DNA from: Megamerina dolium
Lineage: Eukaryota; Arthropoda; Insecta; Diptera; Megamerinidae
Direction of reading: 5' to 3'
Assembly: GCA_963854835.1 (NCBI GenBank)
Contig: OY978527.1
Span: 20,924,557 to 20,988,556, forward strand
DNA length: 64,000 nt
Positions 45,111 to 56,509 of this stretch are shown piece after piece. The stretch's first letter is position 1. Each line of letters begins with the position of its first letter. Under the pieces are notes generated by a model, which did no database searches, was not told the DNA's origin, and saw nothing but the letters and a program-made list of their open reading frames with translations. Both the position numbers and the translations under genes were made by a program.

Positions 45111-45642
45111 GCGAAGTTATTACATTATAAAAATAAGTTGATGTTACAAAAATAAATACTCTAGTTATGTGAAATACAAAAACATATTTTTCTACGTGCT
45201 ACGTCAAATTTTGCGAAAATATGTAACTTCGCATAAGGAAAGTTATATTGTTAGATTCACAAACATTATGCTTATAATTTTATGAATTAAAAGTTGTAAC
45301 GCAACTCTGTGCATAATTAATATTTTCTGTTAATATATGTATTGTATCTCATCTCTCACTTAGCTGAAGCTTTCCTTTCTTGGTTTTGAAAAATAAAAAT
45401 TTGAGAAAGCAAAAAAAAAGAGTTGGTACTTTTTAAGCGAAATTTTTTGGATTCATATAATTAAGAGTATGTATTGAAATATATATACAATTTAGCTGCA
45501 GCTAACTGCAACTCTTTCAAAAAATTATCTTTTATGTAGTGTGATACTATATAATTAATTTTTGAAGTCAGGCTAGCGTCGAAACGTAGCGATCGCTGTG
45601 AAACAATTACAGACGTGCTAAATGTTGTTTTGCATTAATTTG
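45111..45642. other. Intergenic, no gene recognised
   Basis: AT-rich sequence without assignable features. Confidence 0.4.
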
Positions 45643-45645
45643 CAG

Positions 45646-45951
45646 CTCCACTTGATGAGAACAAAGTGAAATACAGATTAAATAACATTGAAGGACAGCT
45701 TCGGCGTAAATGGATGACTTGCAATCGAGAGGAGCATTTTGATTGGCTCGGCTCATATGCGGATAACGAAAATTTTATCATAGTACGCGATAATATCCTT
45801 CCGGTACTTGTTGAAATATGTTATTACAAAAATTGTTTACTAAACGAAAATTAATTTTCAGATACCGAGTACTAGCAAAGGTAGACATCAAGTGCAGTAT
45901 GATGGCTCATGTAAGAAGAATAAGCGACGAAAAGTTGAGCAACTTATTTAA
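45646..45951 (+). other. Possible two-exon coding fragment, unknown
   Basis: An acceptor-like 'aatttgcag' precedes an open stretch that runs PLDENKVKYRLNN and LRRKWMTCNREEHFDWLGSY up to FIIVRDNILP. It can end at a GT (45804). After a 62-bp AT-rich gap ending 'attttcag' (45866) the frame could continue IPSTSKGRHQVQYDG and a basic KKNKRRK to a TAA at 45951. The basic tail and the 'W-----HFDWL' spacing recall BED/hAT-type transposase N-termini, but I do not recognise it. It may be a transposon exon, a captured host exon or chance. Confidence 0.3.
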
Positions 45952-46127
45952 ACGACTTCAACAAGTCAAATAGTAAGAACAGCATATTTAATAAAAAGAA
46001 AAGAAGGTAAAGTGGACTATAATCGTCTATGAATACATCAAGCAATTAGCCTTTACTATGATTTGGATTTAGCTGTGCGGAAGTACATCAAAATAATTGC
46101 TTTCCAAGCTAAAAAAAAAAAAGAAAA

Positions 46128-46460
46128 AATAAATATGTGACACTTAAAGCCCCGAAGAGCTCATTGGCCGAGCTTCTCTTCCAGCACTGTTGTGCGTGTT
46201 AAATTTTGGACAGTATTAGAAGGGACCTACTTATTTTAGCCGGTTCCGAACGGCAGAACCCTTGTGACATCACTTTTTTCTGAGTTTTTTTAAAAGTTTT
46301 TTCATGGCAAGTTGTTACTGTCGGAAGAATTGCCAATTGCTTGCCGACAGGTGGGTACCGTTCGAAAGAAAAATCTTTTCGATATTAAATTTGTTATGTT
46401 TCAGCCGGGGATTGAAAACACGACCTATAGATCAGAAGCCCAACACACTAATCACTGAAA
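46128..46460 (-). mobile_element. tRNA-derived SINE, copy 6
   Basis: Reverse-oriented. The tail (atatttatt-complement) lies at the left and the head at the right, where the A-box is cut off at 46460 within the tRNA-like part. The body carries 'ggaaccggctaaaataagtaggtccc' (complement) and 'ctgtcggcaagcaattggcaattcttcc' (complement), close to the copy at 15587. Confidence 0.85.
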
Positions 46461-46934
46461 AAAAAAAATACAGACATATTAAATAATATAACTAATAGGT
46501 GCATCAGAAATATTGAAGTGCTGAAGTGCCATTACAAAGTCTACTTGACAAACGGCAGAAAGCGTATAAGTGGTGTAGAAGAAAGTGCTAGATTATAGGT
46601 GCGGATGTATCATGTATCATGATGCAGCTCAAGTCATAGTTTATACAAGCAAAAGTTCTCGAATGAAGATTTTACTGACGAGCTCATGTTTATAGTAGCA
46701 TGAGTACCACTGAGAATTTACAAAGCTTACAACGGAGAGGAAATTTGATTTAATAAAACAACTTCATCAACGCTTTCTTGCTGGCTCATAACAATTATTT
46801 TTATGAAAGAAAATGCAAAATTAATTAAACATACCGAAAGAGATTTTTCAATACAAATTCATAGACTGTTTGCATATCGAGATTGTATAAGGAACTGCGA
46901 AATTACGCATCGAATGTATTGTACTAACGTACGC
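46461..46934. other. Intergenic, no gene recognised
   Basis: AT-rich sequence; no assignable features. Confidence 0.4.
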
Positions 46935-47480
46935 CGTCAGGTCCTCCAGTACTTGGTCCTTCCACCGGAGGTTTGGTCTTCCTCTTCAGCGTCGTCCTCC
47001 AGCGGGTTCCGAATATAACACCTTCTTAGCTGGTGTGACTTCCATTCGCTCGACATGACCTAGCCAGCGCAACCGCTTGATTTTGATGCGCTTTACTATG
47101 TCAATATCGGCATACAGCTCGTACAGCTCATGTTTGTACCTTATTCGGTATTCGCCACCAACGCAAATAGGTCCAAAGATCTTGCGTAGGACTTTTCTCT
47201 CAAAAACTCCAAGCATTCGCTCATCCGAGGTGGAAATTGTCCAGGCTTCAGCGCCATATGTTAGGACAGGCATGATGAGAGACTTGAAGGGTGTAGTTTT
47301 CGTTCTTCGAGAGAGGGCTCGACTTCTCATTTGCTTACTCAGTCCAAAGTAACACCTGTTAGCAAGAGTTATCCTACGCATGATCTCCGGGCTGAAGTCA
47401 TTACAATTGATGCTGGTTCCAAGATAGACAAAGTCCCTTACTACTTCAAAAGCGTAGTTGTCAACAGTGAGGTGCTGTTC
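46935..47480 (-). pseudogene. RTE-like LINE ORF2 C-terminus
   Basis: A 131-codon open piece (46986-47381) on the minus strand reads RRITLANRCYFGLSKQMRSR, then '[20 protein letters not shown]', 'FERKVLRKIFGPICVGGEYR', 'ELYELYADIDIVKRIKIKRL' and 'RWLGHVERM'. This is the part just after the RT domain of the family also seen at 8066 and 44020. It is the cleanest copy of this segment in the window. Confidence 0.8.
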
Positions 47481-47864
47481 AAGACAAATGTAGCAAATGA
47501 GCTTTCCAATAATAAATTATTGGAAAGCTATTATTGGTTATATTACCAATCAATTGAATGCCCATCAAACAAATTGTTGTTGGTATGAGTATGTACTGAT
47601 TGAGGTATGAGTATGTACTGATTGAGAGAATTTTCTCTTTAAGCAAAGAAATTCTGTAACTTTAAATTTATTATTTTATTTAGAAATTGTGTTTTCGTGG
47701 AGCAGACCTAAAGAACTGAAGAACTTATTACTCTGCTGCAAATTAATAAACGCTTGTGGGATACAAGAAATCCAAGCTATTCTAATCGGGAAAAAAGAGA
47801 ATAGGCCCTATATGCCATGCAACAGCAATTGTCTAAAATTGCTAGCGATGTAGCAAAACATGAT
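47481..47864. other. Intergenic, no gene recognised
   Basis: Contains a duplicated phrase 'gtatgagtatgtactgattgag' (about 47584 and 47605). No gene supported. Confidence 0.35.
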
Positions 47865-48420
47865 ATCCGGGCAAAATTTCAGTCCTTTGAAGCCAATATA
47901 GGAAGGAGTTGACAACTATTGACACCAGCACTGCCAGTTGTTGATCTCGCATGGTATTGCATTGCCAACTGGCGTTTAATTTTTTTATATCCTTTTCAAT
48001 GAACCGCAGGATGTTCTGTAATGTCGCATCCGTCATCCTTATGTAATTTTTGAAGAAAGAACAATTTTTACTTGGTTTTTTTCGCCAATTTTTTATCCCA
48101 CTTGATCATTTTTGCCGATTTTTCGATGATACTTTTTCTATTAACTCTATTATTTTTCCCAGTACACTTCTATGATTAAAGTTCCAAAAACACATTTTCT
48201 CAGCATACATGGTTGAAGTTTTTATCAAATCATTCACCGCGGTATCCATTATGAAATCAATTGAAATTGAATGCAGCACAATTATTTTGATAAAATATTA
48301 CACCTCTGTCTCAGCAATCATGTGTAACCACCCAACAATTTAAATGGGTGAAACGGAAAATGAACGCCATGATTAGCGCTCAATTGATTGGTAATATAAC
48401 CACGGCATTAGCTTTGCTAA
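47865..48420 (-). mobile_element. PIF/Harbinger-like remnant, uninterrupted copy
   Basis: A 64-codon minus-strand piece (47842-48036) reads 'MTDATLQNILRFIEKDIKKLN' followed by 'RDQQLAVL'. This fits the N-terminal region of a Harbinger nuclease (F-R-M ... 'ER-AVTLR'). The sequence from 47920 to 48410 corresponds to 33330-33797 + 37661-37737 + 39607-39790. It therefore shows the state before the LTR element and DINE-like copy 4 inserted. Confidence 0.6.
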
Positions 48421-48999
48421 TTTTTACCTACACAAAGAACACGTTTCATACCTTTGAAAGACTTTTTAATAGACTTTTCCAAGTATGCGCTATCGATTTT
48501 ATATGAGTGGATAAAAATTGTGGAATACTGAGTGCACATCGCGTATAGGTTTCTACAAAAACTTGGAGAGTGGTTTGGGAAGCAAATAAAAAAAACATTA
48601 AATGAGAACAAAAAAAATTCCGGTTTTAACCATAAGTTAAATAGGTTTAATTGGAGATGAAGCAAAAACTGAATATGGAACATTAAATAATGGAAAATTT
48701 TTGATTTATTTAGTTTAACATTAGAATATTATCTTCCTGCAAAAATATAAGCATTGCCACTTTTAAAGTTTTATTATAAGAAACTTTGAATACGCTATTC
48801 ATGGTGAGGATATAATTAGGCGTTTTAAAATTCCTATTTGAATGATTTACGAAGAGGTATTAAAAGCTAGACACAAAGAAATTCGCAAATGTCGCTGAAA
48901 TCATACACGAAAAATATCATATAAATCTAATTTTAGCGATATTTGAAAAAATCTTTTGCTTGAGTAGCGATTATTTCTATCAATAGAAATATTCTAACT
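48421..48999. other. Intergenic, no gene recognised
   Basis: AT-rich sequence; no assignable features. Confidence 0.4.
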
Positions 49000-50560
49000 A
49001 TGCAAGCAAACAATTTCGGTATATTGCAATATTTAATTCTTCTGATTCAAGCGAAAGCAGGGCAGACACATAAAAAGCGGTCCGCCGTCTTATCTTCTTC
49101 TTCACAGGCTGGGCAAAGTGCACTGTCTCCTAGTCCTACCTTTTCCATGTGCTTTGCCCATAGAAAGTGGCCTGTTACCAAGCCGGCTAGCATTCTGCAA
49201 TCACCTCTACCTAGAGATAGGAGGAAATGGGACTATTTAGCCGATATGTTAGGTAACATGAATTTCTTCCATCTGCAAGGCCTGTTGACCGTGGCCTTTA
49301 TGGCTCCAGCGGGTAGTGGCAAAGCAAGCTCAGGGACGATTAAATCAGCCGCAGAACCTTCTCTTGCTAATGCATCAGAGGTCTCATTGCCTACGATTCC
49401 CACGTGGCCAGGGACCCACATCAACGATAAACTATTATGTCTTTCGACATAATTTAGCCTTGCTTTGCGAAACTCCACTATCTTCCAAGTCTTGACAGGG
49501 TTGTCCAAGGCCAGCAGCACGGCCTAACAACCCTCAAAGACAGATACCAAGGGCAACAGTTGAGTTCCGTCAGTTTCCACGAAGGCTCCAGAACCAGAAC
49601 CTTCTTCAGTCCTGGAGCAATCAGTGAAAATGCGGAAGCAGAGTCTACCGGGCTTAGCCTGATGGTCTGACCAAGAGCTAGTCGCAGGTAGATCTACTTT
49701 ATACCGCTTTTCTACTACGATCGTAGACGGTCTGGAGTCCCAGGGCATAGACAGAACTAGAAAGTTCGCGCCTGTGCCACTGCTGTCCAGAGCCAGAATT
49801 GGGCCATACTAGTGTCCGTTTTGAATCAACCTACAGGTGGCCTTTATGACCTTTCCTCGGATGAAAACATCAAGTGGAGGAAGATTCATTATAACATCAA
49901 GAGCTGGGCCAGATGTGGTAGGGAAGGTCCCAGTACAACATAAAGACACAGTGCGTTGTAACCTTGAAAAGGTTCTCTTTACTTCCACAAGGGATAGTCG
50001 ACTCATCCAGGCTACCGATGCATAAGAGATGATTGGTCTTATCATAGCAGTGTAGATTCATAGGACTTTGCTAGGGGAAAGTCCCCACGTCTTGCCAAAA
50101 ACACCACTGCATTGCCAAAAGGCAGATGTTTTCTGCTGAACGTGTGACTTCCAGAGAAGTTTACTATCCAGAATAACTCCCAGATACTTAACCTCTCTAA
50201 ATAGCTGAATAGTGACTCCCCTGAGAGCAAGCAGAATGAGTCCATTAGTCTTTTTCCTTCTGGTAAAGAGGACCAAACCAGTCTTAACGAGATTAGCTGA
50301 TAGCCCATCCGCGCTGCACCAGGTGTTAATCATATTCAGAGTTCTCTGCACTTTCGTGCAGACATTCATACAGGAAGGGCCTATAACGAGACCGGCCTCA
50401 TCATCCACATATGCCTGCGCGTAGATTCCCGAGTTATTCAACGCTGCAAGTAGAGGATCAATAACCATACACCCAACAACATCCACCTCAAGTGATGGCT
50501 GTTGTGGTGTAATGGATACTTGATTTCCTAGAAAGTGGGACTGCAACAGTAAACTGAAAA
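49000..50560 (-). pseudogene. LOA-like LINE, RT end and RNase H, 3' part
   Basis: Minus strand from right to left: 'AYVDDEAGLVIG' (catalytic YVDD) in a 162-codon piece (50058-50546), 'EVKYLGVILDSKLLW', then 'IRPIISYASVAWMSRL' (49809-50045). Next is an RNase H domain: 'FRIFTDCSRTEEGSGSGAF', then 'VERHNSLSLMWVPGHVGIVGNETSDALAR' (49233-49520). At the end is a Cys/His tail region 'CRMLAGLVTGHFLWAKHM'. RT followed by RNase H fits LOA or I-type LINEs. It has several frame breaks. In the RNase H piece the usual TDGS reads TDCS. Confidence 0.8.
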
Positions 50561-51826
50561 TAGTACTACTAGTATACTACTATATATATAGTAGGTGATT
50601 TGGTTATAATAGTTCATCATCAGAAACTGATTCCCTTAACAGTACCGATCAATCTTATGCCTTGTATTAATGTAAAAAATAAAATAAAAAACATTTTGAA
50701 AATTAACAAAGCTTTGTAATATTAACTAAAAAACTATAAACAACTACTGTCATTCATCTGTCAAAGATGACAGCTCTAGCACAAGAGTGAAACTTGAGTG
50801 GGCTAGGGACTTTTCGGACGGACCTGCCAACACAGGGAGATTTCTTTATCAAACCATATTGAAACGATAACAAATACATAAAACAGAAAACACACGACAA
50901 ACACACAACCACACAACGCAGACACATGATGATATTAGCCATTTTTTTATTTGGGCGCCATTATTGTCTGTTCGCTAACGAGACGTTCAGGGCCGCGGTT
51001 CTGAAACCGTCGAGACAGAACAACGACCAGACAATAAGGTCCACCTACTTGTGGAGTAAGTAGACCCACATTCACACAAACACACAACACACAAATTTTT
51101 TTGCCACAACTCACTATACAATACGCCTTCCACATATAACGCGATCGCCTTGCCTCCTTCACTACTTGGTACGATATCTTCCTCCAGCAGCTTGCGCGTG
51201 CGTACCCACCCTTCCTGGATTGCTTCGCTTGCCGGAACATTAGCAATCCCCTGAAAAAAAAGCTTACGCCAAGTGGCTACATCATCAGCAGCAGTTTTAT
51301 TCCCCCTTTTCCGCAAAAGAAGACTTACAACATTTCTGTATAACACATGTTCTTACTAATAGGTTTTATTACAAAAAGAAAAATGAATAAAAGGTTATGA
51401 ATAAATAAGATAAAACGAATGATTAAACAATATGAGCCTGTAACTTAGGATAAGAAATATAAATATCGATATAAAAAAATTTTTAAGTAAATAATGTACA
51501 AAAGAACAATAACAAACAAGAATAAAAAATAAATAAAAATTTTAAAAAAATGGGGCAATGTTTGGAATAAAACAAACAAACAAAAAGTGCAAGTACAAAA
51601 AAAAGGAAAAAAAAGGTGAGGGTGAAATACTCTCGAAGTAAGTCGGGGATTCAACAGAAAATTTTTGCTCTTATATAGCAAAATTTAACAAGACAACCAA
51701 AACAAGACTTTGGGTAAAATTAAAACCCACCAATCGGCGATTCGCTGGGGTATTCCTACTCCTATTGAGCTCAATACGGGGGGGGAAACACCTATGGCGT
51801 TCGACATTGCCATATAAAACAAAACA
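50561..51826. other. Unassigned region, possible old LTR
   Basis: On the minus strand an open stretch of 119 codons (50987-51346) is followed by 'aatggcgcccaaat', which resembles the start of a retroelement primer-binding site (TGGCGCC). The sequence before it could then be an LTR. There is no matching second LTR in the window and the match is only 8-9 bases, so this is weak. The rest is AT-rich (51360-51680). Confidence 0.25.
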
Positions 51827-53292
51827 AAAAAAAATCTCCTTACAGTCGGCTGGGGCCGACCAAATTATACCCTGCATATGTAAAGCTATATATAAAAAGT
51901 TTGCTCGTATATCCATCCTTTTCTTCCACTACTTTGTATAGGACCTACATTAAGAAGCAGGCGTACCTCACCAATTTTGGAGGATCAATTTCTGCCTATA
52001 ATACTAAACTACATAGTTTGCAATGGGTTGACCTAGGCGTATTAATTAGTAAGTTATGGGTGTTTTAATGTTTAAGATAAATCCGAGACTTTGTACGGAA
52101 GCTATATAAAAAGTGGGCGTGACGTATCTCTTTCTGGTATATCTAATTAATTTTTCAATATCAATTCACACCTTAAATTTGGTTGTCCTACGCTAAATGG
52201 TTTCTAAGTTATGGAGCTTAAAAGTTTTAGTTTAATTCCCTTGACTTTGTATGGGAGACTCATGAAGGAGTGGGCGTGGCATACTGATTTTCTGCCAGAT
52301 TTTTGCCGACTACGATATTAATCTAAGTGTCAATTATGGTTACTTTAGGCAAAGGTTGCCGAAGTTACAGCTGTTTCGATTTAAAATTTGTATGGGGGCT
52401 ACAATAAACAGTGGGCGTGGCGCGCCCATTTCAAGTGAGCCTAGTTGCTCGTACAATACTAATCCATACGTTAAATCTCGTTGTCCTACGCTAAATGGTT
52501 TGTAAGTTATGGAGCTTAAAAGTTTTAGTTAATTCCCTTGACTTTGTATGGGAGACTCATGAAGGAGTGGGCGTGGCAAACTGATTTTCTGCCAGATTTT
52601 TGCCGACTGCGATATTAATTTAAGTGTCAATTATGGTTATTCTAGACAGAAGATTGCCGAAGTTACAGCTGTTTCAATTTAAAATTTGTATGGGGGCTAC
52701 AATAAACAGTGGGCGTGGCGCGCCCATTTCAAGTGAGCCTAGTTGCTCGTACAATACTAATCCATACGTTAAATCTCGTTGTCCTACGCTAAATGGTTTG
52801 TAAGTTATGGAGCTTAAAAGTTTTAGTTAATTCCCTTGACTTTGTATGGGAGACTCATGAAGGAGTGGGCGTGGCATACTGATTTTCTGCCAGATTTTTG
52901 CCGACTACGATATTAATCTAAGTGTCAATTATGGTTACTTTAGGCAAAAGATTGCCGAAGTTACAGCTGTTTCAATTTAAAATTTGTATGGGGGCTACAA
53001 TAAACAGTGGGCGTGGCGCTCCCATTTCAAGTGAGTCTAGTTGCTCGTACAATACTATTCCATACCTTAAATCTCGTTGTCCTACGCTAAATGGTTTGTA
53101 AGTTATGGAGCTTAAAAGTTTTAGTTTAATTCCCTTGACTTTGTATGGGAGACTCATGAAGGAGTGGGCGTGGCACACTGATTTTCTGCCAGATTTTTGC
53201 CGACTGCGATATTAATTTATTATGGTTATTCTAGACAGAAGATTGCCGAAGTTACAGCTGTTTCAATTTAAAATTTGTATGGGGGCTACGAT

Positions 53293-53624
53293 GGGTGCCG
53301 TAGCTCAGTGGTTAGTGTGTTCGCCTTCTGATCTGTAGGTCGTGGTTCAATCCCCGGCTGATGCATAACAAATTTAATATCGATAAGATTTTTCTTTGTA
53401 CACACTTGTCGGCAAGCAATTGGCAATTCCTCCTGCATTTACAATTTGCAATGGAAAAGCTTCTAAAAGAACTCTGTGACAAAGCTCAGAAAAAGTGATG
53501 TCACAAGTGTTCTGCCGTTCGGAACCGGTTAAAATAAGTAGGTCCCTTCTAATACTGTCCAAATTTAAGACGCACAACAGTAATGGAAGAGAAGCTCGGC
53601 CAATGAGCCCTTTGGGGCTTTAAG

Positions 53625-53691
<67 letters not shown>
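53293..53691 (+). mobile_element. tRNA-derived SINE, copy 7, with (TA)n tail and 15-bp target duplication
   Basis: Head 'gggtgccgtagctcagtggtta', B-box 'ggttcaatcccc', body in the variant shared with 27413, and end 'taagtgcc' running into a (TA)n tract. Perfect 15-bp direct repeats tatgggggctacgat flank the whole at 53278-53292 and 53692-53706. The AT tract is therefore part of the inserted unit or grew from its tail. Confidence 0.95.

Positions 53692-53694
<3 letters not shown>
53628..53694. repeat. (TA)n tail of the SINE
   Basis: About 66 bp of AT dinucleotides between the SINE body and its downstream target duplication. In other copies the tail is 'cacatatttat...' with T-runs. Confidence 0.95.
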
Positions 53695-53696
<2 letters not shown>

Positions 53697-54476
53697 GGGC
53701 TACGATAAACAGTGGGCGTGGTGCGCCCATTTTCTGTGAGCCTAGTTGCTCGTACAATACTAATCCACACCTTAAATCTCGTTATTCTACGCTGAATAGT
53801 TTGCAAGTTATAACCGGTAACATTTTTTTTAATTTCCGCAACTTTGTATGGCAGACCCAAAAAGGAGTGGGCGTGGCACACTGATTTTCTGCCATATTAT
53901 TTTTCACTACCATGTTAATCTAAGTGTCAATTATGGTTATTCTAGACAGAAGATTGTAGAAGTAGAAGTTACAGCTGTTTTAATTTAAAAGAAGTACAGA
54001 CACTTTGTATGGGAGCTACGCTAGAAAGTAGGCGTGGCTCACCCACTTTTGGCGAGGTTATATAGTAGTATAATATAACTTTATGTGCAAAATATTGTTG
54101 TCCCAAGTGGTATATTATGTGAGTTATAGCAAGTTAAAGATTTTGAAAATTCCGAGGTTAGTCGCTTTGAATGCTTGGTGTGGGCGTGGCTATTGACCGA
54201 TCATGCTCAATATCACTCCCCTCCGTACCCTTGGATCGTAGGTTACTTGTGCCAAATTTCGTCGTAATAGCTCAATATTTACTCAAGTTATCGTGCGAAC
54301 CAGCCAGGTGACAGACAGACGGACGGACGGACGGACATCGTTAAATCGAAAATTTAATCGACGCTGATCACGAATATATATCTATGTCTATATCTCCGGA
54401 GATTCCTTCAAGTGGACACAAACATCTGACCGAAATGAATATACCATGCATATTGCATTATGCAGGGTATAAAAAA

Positions 54477-54929
54477 CGCCCTGATATTATTTCTTACCGG
54501 CCGAATCACACCAACTTACTCATCATGTGAGCTGTTAACTCACCCGTCACTTACAATCGACAACAATTATTAAACAATAAGCGAATAAAGCAAAAAAAGA
54601 AATAAAATTTATACCAAACCGACAAAAATAATACAATGACTTAGATCTATATTCTCGTATAATTGTAATTGCGTTATGTTTCTGCTTAAAAACACGGAGC
54701 GTCTGCAGGTAAACACAATACGCACTCTCGATGTTCTGACGCCTCGTTAGCCGTATCAGTCTTGGCTTTTCACTCGTCTCGACCGACAATCATCCGTGTG
54801 CCTCTGCCACGAGTAACGATTCGGACAGGGAACTCCAAACAAAAAGATGGTTGCCCGCGTAGCAATTTAAATGTGTAAACAAATTTCACAAGAAATATTA
54901 TTGGTTCTCGGCGTTCTCAGTGCCGTTCC
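54477..54929. other. Intergenic, no gene recognised
   Basis: No feature supported. The minus-strand open stretch at 54547-54789 has no recognised motif. Confidence 0.35.
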
Positions 54930-55387
54930 ACAGATTGAAAAACAATAGAATAGAAAAAAAAGGTAAGGCACGCGATAAAATTGCCATATTGATAAAAAGC
55001 ATAATAAAACATCATGTTCTCGAAGATTTCAGTAGCGTCTACTTGCAAGCAACATCTATATGTCTGGAAGAATACATCTCTAAACTAGTAATATCTGCGA
55101 TATACTGTCCCCCAAGATACAGTATTACCGAACAGCAATATAAAGAATTTTTTTCAACTCTTGGTAGAAAATTCTTGGTTGCTGGCGATTTCAACGCCAA
55201 ACACACTCACTGGGGCTCCCGCTTAATGACTCCAAAAGGCAGAAGACTATGTTCAATCATCACTAACCACGGCTACGATGTTATTTCAAATGGTCAACCG
55301 ACATATTGGCCGACGGACAAGAGGAAAATACCCGATCTCATAGACTTCCTTTTCGGTGTAGAAATAGGAGTCAAATGTCATTTTTAA
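54930..55387 (+). pseudogene. Jockey-clade LINE endonuclease domain fragment
   Basis: An open frame reads 'KIAILIKSIIKHHVLEDFSS', 'VYLQATSICLEE', 'KLVISAIYCPPRYSITEQQY', 'KFLVAGDFNAKHTHWGSRLM', 'GRRLCSIITNHGYDVISNGQPTYWP' and 'KIPDLIDFLF'. These are APE-type endonuclease blocks including the GDFNAKH catalytic segment and the late P-(S/T)Y-P and DLIDF motifs. Both the N-terminal part and the RT are missing. Confidence 0.85.
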
Positions 55388-56201
55388 GAATCACTGTGAA
55401 AAAATTAATTTTATAACAATCCAACACGAGAAATAAGAAATTCCGAATATTTTACTAGCCTATGCAAATTATAACTGTTTGTATATACCCCCATTCTGAA
55501 ATCAACAACAGATTATATTATTAAAATTATAAATAAACAAACGTTTTCAAATACTTATGTACATCATTGCTTGTGTTTAAATTATTTGAAACATTTTAAC
55601 GAAATAAACAAATAAACATATGCTCATATATTTCGTCTCGTGAAATGTCATAATAAAATCTCCATAAGACTTCGAAATTACTACAAATATCAATCTTAAT
55701 TCTTCAGTAAAGTACTTCTTCTTAAAGTAAAGTAAATATTGATATTTAGTTTCAAATTTTTTTAAAATTTAATTTTCTACAGCATACTGAGCTTTACTTC
55801 ACCGGTGGGTTTCTTGCGTCGGTTGCTCCTCCAGGTGGTCGTGATGTGGGTGTATCTGACTGAAGCTGGTGCCGCTGTTGGTGATTAGTACTGTTGATGT
55901 TGCTGCAGTGGCTTGAACCACAAAGACACAGGCGCGTATTCATAGTCAAAATTAAGTTCCATCTTATATTTAGTATCGCATTTTTGACAAATTTTCCATA
56001 CGAAAATCTGTTAAAAAGTTGATACTTAATTTGAGTGGGAACTTAATATTGGCTATGAATATGCGCCACACACTTTTGTTTTCTTGTTATAATTTGTTGA
56101 CAAATTTTTTTAAAATTTTAGTGTTAATTTACAAATGTTAATGACTTTATTATTCACTTTTATTATTACTTTGGTGTCTTTATTAAGCAAGAAGGAAAAT
56201 T
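55388..56201. other. Intergenic, with one short MITE
   Basis: AT-rich sequence except for the MITE at 55931-56067 (listed separately). A GC-richer patch at 55800-55920 has 'gttgctcctccaggtgg' but no supported exon. Confidence 0.4.
55931..56067. mobile_element. Short MITE, 137 bp, with 30-bp terminal inverted repeats
   Basis: Left end 'ggcgcgtattcatagtcaaa' and right end (complement) 'ggcgcatattcatagccaat' are inverted over about 30 bp with few mismatches, and direct repeats ACACA flank them (55926-55930, 56068-56072). No coding capacity. The superfamily cannot be told from the ends alone. Confidence 0.85.
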
Positions 56202-56509
56202 GTAATAATCGAAAGAAAATTGAGAAGAGATTGTTAACAAACAAAAAGAATATAGAAGTAAAAGAGAGAGTGAGCGAGAGAATTAATACGGAGTGAGGGA
56301 ATTAATACGGGGAAGAATATTAAGGGAATGGCAAGAGTTGGCTAAAATCGTTATACTAGATCGCTACTTAACTCATTTCCTCAATTTAGAACACACAGTG
56401 CAGTACGATCAGATATGTTTTGGCGTAGACATTCAGCCCCTTCCAGGAACACTGCAATGGAGACGCAAAGCCTACATCAAAGAGAGAGAAAGAGGGGGAG
56501 AGATAATAT

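Larger units (their letters stand above)
51827..54476 (-). mobile_element. DINE-1/INE-1-like element, copy 5, longest array
   Basis: Reverse-oriented, 2.65 kb including a SINE. Starts with the complement of the right end (hairpin 51845-51860) and ends 'tgcattatgcagggtataaaaaa'. The central array has units of about 298 bp ('gaaggagtgggcgtggc' at about 52263, 52561, 52859 and 53158; 'aacagtgggcgtggcgc' at about 52409, 52708, 53007). It carries more units than copies 1 and 4. A SINE sits inside one unit at 53293. Confidence 0.9.

Noticed and set aside
49000..49452. 150-codon plus-strand ORF
   Set aside because: It is the antisense of the RNase H region of the LOA-like LINE.
50944..51346. Open minus-strand stretch followed by a TGGCGCCC primer-site-like motif, as an LTR retroelement
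   Set aside because: Only 8-9 bases match, no second LTR and no gag or pol sequence adjacent; kept as a weak note in the gap entry.
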